Below, in pieces: positions 55,400-64,000 of a stretch of DNA of 64,000 bases. The stretch is from Limnephilus marmoratus (lineage: Eukaryota > Arthropoda > Insecta > Trichoptera > Limnephilidae). The notes beneath the pieces were generated by a model. It was not told where the DNA came from. It did no database searches and saw only the letters and a program-made list of their open reading frames with translations. The first letter of the stretch is position 1, and each line of letters begins with the position of its first letter. The translations under genes were made by a program, and so were the position numbers. The DNA is taken from assembly GCA_917880885.1 (NCBI GenBank), contig OU862933.1:12925679-12989678 (forward strand). The letters run 5' to 3'.

Positions 55400-56000
55400 A
55401 AAACGTTAAGAGAGTATAACCAGAGAAAACCAGAAATATGTAATTTTTAAATCAGATTTTAGACGTATTGACTCTGTTCCACAAAAATTATAACAAAAGA
55501 TTGTTATTTTATCTAATTTAAATTTTGAGAAAAAAAGTTTATTTTTAGTATAATAAGGTTATACCATAGGTCGTTAGCAGATTTGTTAAATTTAAAAAAA
55601 ATATTTTGTATTATACAACACCCATTTCAAATCATATAATCATGCAGTAAAATAAATCAATACATTATCTGGTAAACGCACGTTTCAGAATTTTAATTTT
55701 AGTTTAAATAAAATTATTAAAAAATATATACGTACATGTGTTTCTTAACGAAAATTGGTCCGTTTGCGTATTTATTTGCGTACTTACAAACTAATATATT
55801 TCAGATTTTTTTACATTCCTATTTTGCTTAGACATTATTGAAAAATGATAAATACTTATGATCAAAAAATAATTACAAAAAGTACATAATTTTATCATCA
55901 CGCCTTTCAGCATTTTTGGATGTAGGTATAAATTAAAGCAAATTTGGAATGAAATAAAATCGATATTTATTTATAATTTTAAGAAGCTGGTACGGAGAAT
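55400..56000. mobile_element. Non-autonomous DNA transposon, copy 2
   Basis: Shares AATATGTNATTTTTAAATCA, TTTTAGACGTATTGACTC and AATAAGGTTWTACC with 38345-38560, and AAAAAGTACATAATTTATCATCAC-type sequence inverted relative to 38640-38680. Rearranged; the terminal repeat is only clear on the left. Confidence 0.55.
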
Positions 56001-56743
56001 AATTAATCCTTCTCATTGGAACCGCCCTGTAAGTCACTAAGGACGGGTTGTTTCACAGAATGTGAACAATTCAGCAACTCAAAGAATGTTAAGGTGCTAT
56101 GTTCAGTTGTCATTATTGGCCAGCTCCTTCACATAAATAAAATGATAACAGAACTTTCCCGAAGCTCGAAATTAACTTCGAAATTTGAAGATTTATTAAA
56201 ATTGTGTGATTTTTTTTAAATACAGCCTCTAATAATTAATATTACTGAATAATACTGCCTCTAATAATAATGAAGAACTCGAGGAAGAGGAAGACATGGC
56301 ACGACCAAGTGAATCAGATTCTTGAGTCGGGCGACGTGAAGAGTCGGAGTAATAGAGTAGAAGAGTATATATGAGACGATGTATGAATATGAACAAGGCT
56401 GGGAATGTGTGCCAAGACCGAGTTGTTTGACGGTCCATCCTCTCTGCCTACCCCTGCGCGAAACGGCGTTATGGTTAGTTAGTTATAATAAATATTTGTT
56501 TGAGATGATTTGTTCGCATACTTGTTCTGAATATTTTCTTTCAGAAGTTGATATTATAAATTAACTTTCTGTTCATCGTGATCCATTTCACTTCATCATA
56601 ATCTACGATGACTGCTCAAAAATATGTACATTTTTATGGTTTCCAATATTATTATAATGCCTGAATAATTTACGCCACGGATTATCTTGCTCATAGTGCT
56701 CATATCACAATTTGTTCAAAGTTCAAAGAAATTAGAATAATGA
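56001..56743. other. Intron sequence, no recognised gene
   Basis: Open frames here (67-69 codons) lack motifs; one minus frame is a Ser-repeat by-product of (AAT/ATT)-type sequence. Confidence 0.4.
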
Positions 56744-56830
56744 AATAATTTTACTTTGTATAAACCACTTATTTGATGTGCAAATCCGACCGGTTTCGGA
56801 ACAAACGTTCCTTCGTCAGGGAAAGCTTAT
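56744..56830 (-). mobile_element. Penelope-type end with hammerhead-like motif
   Basis: On minus: CTGACGA (56813-56819), an extra A, stem GGAAC-GTTT-GTTCC (56798-56811), GAAA, then CCGGTCGGATTTGC. Same family as 25280-25400, but with the conserved CTGA intact. Confidence 0.5.
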
Positions 56831-57898
56831 ACATTAAATAATATAAAGCTTATACTTTTTCTTTAAAGCTTATATCTTATAGCTTCAAAGAAATTTGCTG
56901 ATTCCTCTTATTCACTCTCTACAATCTAGAACAAATCTTTTTTGCCTTAACTACTTAAACTACTTATCTTAATTTGCGGTAGTTAATCTTTATTTCAAGA
57001 AAAATTAAAACACACTCGTTAAATAGGTTCAACGAATTTTAAAGACTGATGAACTTTTCAGAATATTTTAATCAAATAGGTTTTTTAGAAATAATAACAC
57101 CACATTCGAAGGTTGAAGGAGTTAAATCGGCAGATTAAATCACCTAAAAAAATTGACGCATGACAAAACAATGATATGATCGATATGATCGATACATAAA
57201 AAATTTAGGAATAACTTCTTAACTGACAAAAAGTTTTTAAAGATTTAAAGAAATTCAAAAATAATGTAAGTAAATTATTATTCTTCGTCATCGCCACATC
57301 TTAACATATCTTTAGAATGGAATTTGGTTTCCTTTACAAACATTCTTCACTGTCTCTGGTTTCTTGCTATTCCCCTCAAAATCAGATCATCAAAACTCGG
57401 AGAAGAAGATACGGATAGGCTGGCTTTTAGCAAACGTAGGCCGTATCTAAAAAAATACAAAAATATACTTCAGTACGCTAATGTGTACCTTCACCAGGAA
57501 CGTTGTCTTGTGAAACGGCCTCTAATATAAAGAGCCAAGAAAAGAGCCATGATAAATTTATCTTTTATGAGATAGAGAGGCAAAAAGTCGATTATGTACG
57601 TGGAACGACTCATAAATGACCGTTGGAAATTTAAATATTTAAATACCATCGAACACCACAGATGAGAGATGGGTTGAGGACTTGAAAAGAACTGTCCGCT
57701 TCGGGTGATTGAGTCATCAAGAATCGACAAAACTGAAAACATTTGAGGAATGCTGAAGTCCCAAAGCTGAATATCAAAGGGATCACTAGGAAAAAGGATT
57801 GCAAGCTTCATATTATAAACAGTATAAAAGGCTGGTTACGTTGTAACGGAGTTTGTGCGTTTTTATGTAAATTATGTTTATTTATTTTTCTCTTCTAG
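56831..57898. other. Intron sequence with possible decayed retroelement
   Basis: No gene assigned. On +, 57655-57690 encodes RWVEDLKRT, which resembles a C-terminal LINE phrase, but the surroundings do not support a call. The 106-codon minus frame at 57491-57811 is unrecognised. Confidence 0.35.
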
Positions 57899-58154
57899 GG
57901 TGAAGAAGCTGAACGACCCACGTGGACCAACAGTCTGGACCTGCTGATGTCCTGCATTTCTCTGTCCGTGGGGCTGGGTAACATCTGGCGATTCCCCTTC
58001 ACAGCCTTTGAGAATGGCGGAGGAGCCTTCCTCATCCCCTACGTCATCGTCTTGCTGCTCATCGGCAGGCCCATGTACTACATGGAGATGGTCATTGGAC
58101 AGTTCACCAGCAGGAACAACGTGCGGATATGGGCCGTGTCACCGGCCATGAAAG
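57899..58154 (+). CDS. SLC6 transporter exon 3 (TM1-TM2)
   Basis: Exon of 256 bp, entering in phase 0 after TCTTCTAG and leaving in phase 1 before GTTCTA. It encodes GEEAERPTWTNSLDLLMSC, then the TM1 signature GLGNIWRFPF with its sodium- and substrate-contacting unwound region, NGGGAFLIPY, TM2 with GRPMYYMEMVIGQF, and ends WAVSPAMK. These are hallmarks of sodium-coupled neurotransmitter/amino-acid symporters. TAFENGGGAF and the IGRPMYYMEMVIGQ style favour the insect nutrient amino-acid transporter (NAAT) branch. The protein would sit in the plasma membrane. No stop or lost key residue is seen. Confidence 0.92.
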
Positions 58155-58483
58155 GTTCTATTTCACAACACTACTAAATACCAATCACTGTTCCTTATTG
58201 CCAAATACTGCAGGAAAGGGACGTACCACGTGGTACAGTTGAGCAAGACCTGCCGGCAGATAAAATCAACTTAAGCTTTCGATAATGATGAGGTATTTAA
58301 TAATGACTGCTATCTGAATGATAATGAATAATAATAATAAACGAATAAAAGAGCATAAAGAGTTTCGCATCCTCGTATCAATAATATATGAAGAAAAGTT
58401 ATAGGTAACAGTGTTCATGTATATTATACTACACATTGCTTTTGACGCGTGAGTATTCCTAAGAGGAAATCGGTAGAACAGAG

Positions 58484-59108
58484 CCACAATTTGTGTGATC
58501 AAGTTTTCTGTTGAAGATAGATCTATCGTTTGGTGAATGGTTCTGCAATGAATATCCTATTTGGTTCTCTTTTATCCATTGCTTTCTGTTTCACTTTCAA
58601 TTTCCGTAAGGCTGTGGCCATAACTGATAAGATATCAGAGACACGCGTCGGATGAAAGATAAACGACGCTCCAAGATCATTATGTTTTATTACTGTTATT
58701 TTGCTGAACGTTGTTTTGCTAACGTCTGACAATATTGTTACTTCACGCATTATTGACATATTAGACACTATTATAAGAGCTAGAGCGTATAATATCCACA
58801 ATTTGTGTGATCAAGTTTTCTGTTGAAGATAGATCTATCGTTTGGTGAATGGTTCTGCGATGAATATCCTATTGGGTTCTCTTTTACTCATTGCTTTCTG
58901 TTTCATTTTCAATTTCCGTAAGGCTGTGGCCATAAATGATAAGATATCAGAGACACGCGTCGGATGAAAGATAAACGACGCTCGAAGATCATTATGTTTT
59001 ATTACTGTTATTTTGCTGAACGTTGTTTTGCTGATTGTATTGCATTGCATTGTTACTTCCCGCATTATTGACATATTAGACACTATTATAAGAGCTAGAG
59101 CGTATAAT
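58484..59108. repeat. Tandem duplication, two units of 312 bp, in SLC6 intron 3
   Basis: Unit 1 is 58484-58795 and unit 2 is 58796-59108, both starting CCACAATTTGTGTGATCAAG. Identity is high except around 58715-58740 against 59027-59050. Both keep a minus-strand open frame of 92-101 codons with almost the same peptide (...FHPTRVSDIL...RKLK...PFTKR). No family recognised. Confidence 0.85.
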
Positions 59109-59657
59109 AAACATTTATTATCTACTGATACGTAACCCAAACCTCTCTTATTGGAAACGCAGTAGGTATTACAAATTAATGCAATGAGAAATGATGTAGT
59201 TATGAAAGTTGAAGGCGTATCTTAATAGAACCTACCAGGAATTTATTTAGTAAAAATGAGATGGTGTGCAAGTATTTTAATCCGTATGTACACAGGAGTT
59301 ATGATTTTACTCAGAACTGCAAATGTCAAAGTAGTGTCATTGTAGGCGAGATTGTTGATTCAGTTATTCCTTATTTTCAAGATTCTTGATGTGATGAAAC
59401 CCTTAAGTTCTTGTGCTGCATGGAGAGCTCTGGACGTTACTGTTCCTCAAATAAATACGAGATAGGCTTCTACTTCGTATGATTGTAGAGACAGAGTTAG
59501 TGGATACCCACTTTCAGGGTTATTTAGCCAGCGACGGAAACCCCTTTGACTGATAGTGTAGCGGCCGTTGTTCCCAACTTTTCGATCGATCAATTTGAAT
59601 CTCCGATCAGTTAAGCGATTTGATACGTTTTTATATTTTCACGGCCAAAAGTATATT
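59109..59657. other. Intron sequence, no recognised feature
   Basis: Nothing recognised. Confidence 0.4.
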
Positions 59658-59870
59658 CGTTATTTGTTTTTGGGGTGTTATGCCGTGTTGCGCTGCCTCC
59701 TTCTTTAGCCAATGTTTCGGACAGCGTTGCAGTGTCCATCATCAGGGCAGATCCGGTAGATGTGTCCGGTAGATGTGACACATCTACCGGATCTACTGCA
59801 AAGCTGTCCGAAACGTTGGCTAAAGAAGAAGGTAGCGCAACACGGCATAACACCCCAAAAACAAATAACG
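59658..59870. repeat. Palindrome of two inverted Penelope-like ends
   Basis: The left arm CGTTATTTGTTTTTGGGGTG... and the right arm ...CACCCCAAAAACAAATAACG pair over about 95 bp around GATGTGACACATC. The left arm on minus holds CTGATGA (59739-59745), stem GGACA/TGTCC and GAAA (59715-59718), a hammerhead-like core. The right arm lacks the CTGATGATGG part, so the arms are unequal. Confidence 0.75.
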
Positions 59871-60538
59871 ACAAAGTTAAGCGATTTGTTAAGTAAAGCT
59901 CGATTCACCTGTTGGTCGGAGAATTGCGTTGGGAAGAGCGTATTTGTTCATTTGAGGAGTATTGGGCCAAAATTTCGGCTCAATAGTTGATCCGTGGGTT
60001 GGGGAACAATGGCTATAAGTATACTTCAATGATGCTTGTTAATTACAGACTTGGGAGTGTAGACTTGGCCTTTAATAATATACGCGATATACGAGATGAA
60101 CATTTATTGTATCAACACAGGTTATTGTAACGTCCTATCTAATGAGCTGGCGGTAGGGAAAGAGAGCGAGGAGATGCATTCATCTTCTTTTATATCGAGA
60201 TCTCTTGTCTCGCTCTTACATTTACAGGAAGCAGGTGTGCCACCCCAAAACCTCTCTTACAATGCTGTTCTCCAGAAGAATCGTGACGAACTCAGGGGTT
60301 CTCCTGTGTGTTCCTAGTGGAACTCCTCGGACGTGAAAAACAAGCACCAAACTAAACTGTCAGGGTTCTCTGTCCCTCAAAAGACGTGGACCTCACTTAA
60401 ACGTAAACGGTCCAACCAAAATTGTTGTGCATACATGTATCAATGAGGACTCTTGAGTTTTGTAAATGTGAACGATTGCAATCATTTCTTTCTGCGTTAT
60501 GACCCGAAAGATGTTAACATAAGTATTTGTGTGTTCAG
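59871..60538. other. Remainder of SLC6 intron 3
   Basis: No gene or repeat recognised. Confidence 0.4.
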
Positions 60539-60746
60539 GTACCGGCGTTGGTCAGCTAATAGCCAACGGCTCCATCCTCTCTTACTACGTGTCCCTGATG
60601 GCCACTACCCTATTCTACCTCGCCCAGTCCTTCCAGGAAGTGCTGCCCTGGTCTTACTGCTGGCCGGAGTGGGGAGACTGCTACTCCGCCTCGGAGACCA
60701 ATACCTCCTCCACCGGAGGCTTCAGCAGCTCGGAGCTTTACTTCAC
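60539..60746 (+). CDS. SLC6 transporter exon 4 (TM3 to extracellular loop 2)
   Basis: Exon of 208 bp after GTGTTCAG and before GTGAGT (60747). It enters in phase 1: the G left by exon 3 plus GT makes Gly, restoring KGTGVGQ, a conserved SLC6 join. It encodes TM3 (SYYVSLMATTLFYLAQSF) and then the second extracellular loop. That loop has the conserved cysteine pair expected to form a disulfide (SYCWPEWGDC), followed by two N-x-S/T-like sites near NTSSTGG. It leaves in phase 2 (ELYFT). The exons for TM4-TM12 are not in the window. Confidence 0.92.
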
Positions 60747-61477
60747 GTGAGTTTTTTATGAATCAACATTTTAAAAATAATTGTAATATATATTTTTTTA
60801 TTATTATTATTTGCATTTATTTATATAATTACTACTTTATAATTTTTTACATTTTCAGAAGACATTCACGAAATATAAATATAAATATTTTATTAGTTCT
60901 TCTCACTAAGATATGTGCTAGTGTGCTGGTGTAGGAACTAGGTTTTAAATAAAGGGTTTTCAACGAATTTAAAAAGAAAATTATTTCCTCATAAATTTTA
61001 TTACAACATAATAATATTGATTTACATTATTTATTTATTTATTTGTAAGAAACAAACAGCTTTCACATAATATACAGAGATAAATATACAAGTGAACTAA
61101 AGTCAAGCCACAGAAGTTTCTTGTGCTAAAGTACATCGGAAATGAAGTTTTAATATTTTAAAATTAAAATTAATTTTGGGTTATTGGAACGGGAGAGGAA
61201 AGGGAATATAGGAAAAGGATAGGAGATGCTCCCGATACATTGTATACTCTCATATTAATAATCGGTCGTACGTGTAACTTCATATCGATATTTCTTTAGG
61301 TTATTACTAAAAATCAATGACTAAAAATGTCAATACTGTGAAATTTTGTATTATATTGTGCACATACGCGAGGAATTGGGGAATTTTTTCTAATATTTGT
61401 TCTACATGATGGTAAATAAAATAAATCGGATTGTCGGGTTGATCTTGACAGAATATGAAAATTTATTAAATTGGTAA
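60747..61477. other. SLC6 intron 4, start
   Basis: AT-rich; (TTTA)n near 61030 may be a LINE tail in minus orientation. Nothing else recognised. Confidence 0.4.
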
Positions 61478-62165
61478 GCTCTGGTGAGTCCAGGCCATTA
61501 TTATATTATACAAACACTCCTCATTAAATCAGACAACATTAAAAAGATTCAACGGAAGTTTCTAAGGTTTATAAACTATAAATTGCATATTCCTATACTA
61601 AACATTGATTACAATTATCTCCTGGATAAAACGTCTCTATTGAAACTTTCAGAAAGAAGAATAAGTACAGATTTAATACTATTACATAAAATCCTGCATT
61701 ACAAAATTGACTGTTCTGAATTACTTCAATTTATCAATATCCATATGTTCCCCAAAAATCATGTCGACATTTATTACCCTTCTATTTCAATAACACCAGG
61801 ACACTAGCTTATCAAAATTCTCCGTTTCCGAGACTTCACAGTCTCGGAAATAAATATTCTAATCTAGGTGATATATTTCATCTTAAAACCAATCAGTATA
61901 AACGCGGTATATTCTATCACTTTTATTCTTCTAGGCACAAATAGATTTACATAATTTCTTCAATTTTTGTTTATATTGAATATGAGACTTCTTATCATTT
62001 TTACATAATATGTATTTTTATTTTATTATTTGTTTTGTTGTTACACTGTTTTGTGTATTTTCTTTTCTCATTGTATTATATTTTCTTCATTGTTTGTTAC
62101 TCAACTTATAAATTATAACGTAAAAGCCCATCAGGGCGTGTAATAAATAAATAAATAAATAAATA
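61478..62165 (+). mobile_element. LINE 3'-terminal fragment
   Basis: 61484-61807 encodes IKKIQRKFLRFINYKL and LLKLSERRISTDLILLHKILH, the same C-terminal region as the LINE at 1-885. The 3' UTR ends with hairpin GCCC-ATCA-GGGC (62126-62137) and a (TAAA)n tail to 62165. 5'-truncated and frameshifted. Confidence 0.78.
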
Positions 62166-62289
62166 ATATAGCAGATGTTTGCGATTACGAGAGGAGAATT
62201 TATATATTACAACTACTTCCTTTTCAAAGTTCTAAAATTTTTTTATTTTTTATTTCATACATTTTTTATTAGTAACAGATATTTGTTTT

Positions 62290-63918
62290 TTTTGGCTACC
62301 ACACTAGGCTAAGCCCGTGTTGTGGTAGTCGTACATTTAATATTTTAACATTTCAAAAAATATTAAGAAATACTTAAAACTAAAGAGAAAAAAAAATCAT
62401 ATTTTAAAGAAAAGTAGAAATAAAATTGAAAATTCAAATTCAAATTTTGAAATACAAAAATTAATAATAAAGATTAAATGTTAAGAACTCAAGTTTTCTG
62501 TATAAATTAAAACATATAAGTATATAAATCAAAATTAAAAACATAAATAAATTTAGTGAAAAACTAAGAGAAAAAAATAACAACATTTTAAAGAAAAATA
62601 GAAATAAAAATGGAAATTAAAATTTTGAAATGCAAAAATTAATAATTAAAATGTAGTGTTAGAACTCATGAATTCTTTAAAGTACATTCGTCCCCTTTCA
62701 AAAATCCAATGTTGTACACGTGTTATAAAAAGAGAATTAGAATTACTTGACTTTATGTCAGTACTCAGAGCATTATATATTTTAGGAGCGATGAACCAGA
62801 ATTGTCGTTGAGCGAATGAGGTGTTAGTTTTCAGGTTTGATGAAAAGCGGGTGTGTGCTTGATGTTGTGGAGCGATCAGTAGATTATTTTTTCGTATATA
62901 ACAAATGCTTGTTTTAGTAAATAGCTGTCGAATATCTAAGACCCTGATTTTTGCAAAGAGTTCATTTGACGGATGGGTAGGTTGACATTTAAATATAATT
63001 CTCAGAATTAGTTTTTGAACTAAAATAATTGGTCTAATAATGGATTCAGCACAACCACCCCATCCCACTATACCGTATATTGCTATGGATTGGAAAAGGG
63101 CAAACTACTTTTGAGGATTTGAGGGTCGAACACGTACAATTAATATTAGATGTGGTTTCCGGATTGTCTAAATTGAGTGGACACGAGTGGATGAATGGTT
63201 TAGGGCAGTTGTTGGGTATATTGTATTTGCGTATGGAAAATGTCATATATTGTGTTTTGTCGATGTTAAGTGTGAGGAGGTTTGTGTCAAGAAAATGCTT
63301 TACTTTTATTAGAGCATTATTAGTTTTGTTAATAACTGATTGCCATGTTTCATCTTCGAATATTAAGACCGTGTCATCAGCAAATGATAATATTTTTCCA
63401 CCAATATTCATGGCACATAGTGAGTTCAGAGTTGATGTATATAAGAAATAAAATTGGTCCTAGTATGCTACCTTGGGGTACACCACAGGACACAGATAGT
63501 TTATTGCTTATATGTATTTTGTCAGATTGGATGAGAGTTTGCTGTGTTCGGTTTGATAGATAGTTTTCAAACCATGTGTGGGCTACTTCAGTTATTCCAA
63601 TTTGCTGCAGTTTTTTTAGTAGTAATGGATGTGAGACCGTATCAAATGCTTTTGCGAGATCGAGAAAAACAGCAACTGGTTTGCGACCAATGTCAAGATT
63701 ATAGGAAATGATCTTTGTGGGGGCGGCTATTGCATCTGAAGTACTTCTACCTTTGCGAAAGCCGTATTGATTGTCAGATAATATTTTGTTATCTTCAAGA
63801 AACTTACAGAGTCTATTTTTCACCGCTTTTTCTACAACTTTAGATATTATGCTTAGTAAGGATATCGGTCGGTAGTTATTTACAAATAATTTGTCTCCCG
63901 CTTTAAAGATTGGAATTA
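62290..63918 (-). mobile_element. LINE fragment: RT to 3' end, minus strand
   Basis: On minus from 63918: IFKAGDK, NYRPISLLS, FLDLAKAFDTVSHP, GVPQGSILGP, FADDT (63380-63370 region), then the C-terminal APKIYNALS block. The 3' UTR carries a hairpin CTACCACA...TGTGGTAG (62302-62330) followed by an A-run. Frame changes lie near 63405 and 63060, and about 50-60 codons between SSKV and FQSIAIYG are deleted. 5'-truncated at about 63918. Confidence 0.85.
63377..63823 (-). pseudogene. LINE reverse transcriptase core, broken
   Basis: RT fingers and palm of the LINE above: NQYGFRKGRSTSDA, FLDLAKAFD with the first catalytic Asp, and GVPQGSILGPILFLIYIN. The coding continues upstream to about 63918. After YIN the frame shifts, and the FADDT motif continues in the frame 63411-63046. 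Related in sequence style to the intact ORF2 at 45788-48727 but clearly a different family copy. Confidence 0.85.
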
Positions 63919-64000
63919 ATGTGAAATTAAAAATGAAAAGTTTTAAAATGAAAAATTTGAGGTGAAGTTTTAAAGTGAAAGGTTACATAGTGAAGTTAAG
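63919..64000. other. Low-complexity sequence at window edge
   Basis: Repeated TGAAA(A)AGTTTTAAA(A)TGAA phrases; nothing else seen. Confidence 0.4.

Noticed and set aside
57491..57811. 106-codon minus frame as a gene
   Set aside because: No recognised motif, inside an SLC6 intron next to possible decayed retroelement sequence on the other strand.
59611..59990. Four overlapping frames of 67-87 codons
   Set aside because: Produced by the palindrome at 59658-59870, read from both arms.

Overview
The window is eukaryotic and almost certainly arthropod, most likely an insect. It is AT-rich. It carries non-LTR, Penelope-like, copia, hAT and Helitron sequences of the kinds common in insects, one interrupted SLC6 transporter gene with GT-AG introns, and no operons or ribosome-binding sites. 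A hemipteran is possible, but the species cannot be fixed from the sequence. Nearly all of the window is repetitive; only about 0.6 kb can be assigned to a host protein.

Region 1 (1-2567) holds a LINE 3' end and a decayed ZMYM1-like hAT transposase. Region 2 (2568-18242) is a complex satellite of about 13 kb, built from modules that share a palindromic core. It changes orientation near 3719 and contains two precise insertions. One is a 731-bp hAT-type element with an 8-bp target duplication. The other is a 2.29-kb copia derivative that keeps gag, protease and integrase but has no reverse transcriptase. It is bounded by a 5-bp duplication (GAGGT) and a 12-bp inverted repeat.

Region 3 (18.2-28.9 kb) is a mixture of Helitron pieces, LINE 5' ends, foldback elements, another ZMYM1-like hAT fragment, and a Penelope-like element with a GIY-YIG endonuclease and a hammerhead-like motif.

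Region 4 (28.9-62 kb) is an SLC6 (nutrient amino-acid transporter type) gene on the + strand. A putative first coding exon (29215-29226, four codons) is followed by exons at 55153-55260, 57899-58154 and 60539-60746. All three junctions agree in phase. The rest of the gene lies beyond the window. The first intron would be about 26 kb. It holds a 4.35-kb giant foldback with about 527-bp tandem units, a hAT element with internal tandem repeats, Helitrons, MITEs, and a LINE with an uninterrupted 979-codon ORF2. Two R4/Dong-like elements are nested tail-to-head in the 3' UTR of that LINE. Later introns hold a 312-bp tandem duplication, an inverted Penelope-end palindrome and LINE fragments.

Region 5 (61.5-64 kb) has two LINE fragments in opposite orientations. 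The most unusual structures are the RT-less copia derivative, the satellite architecture and the giant foldback inside the transporter intron.
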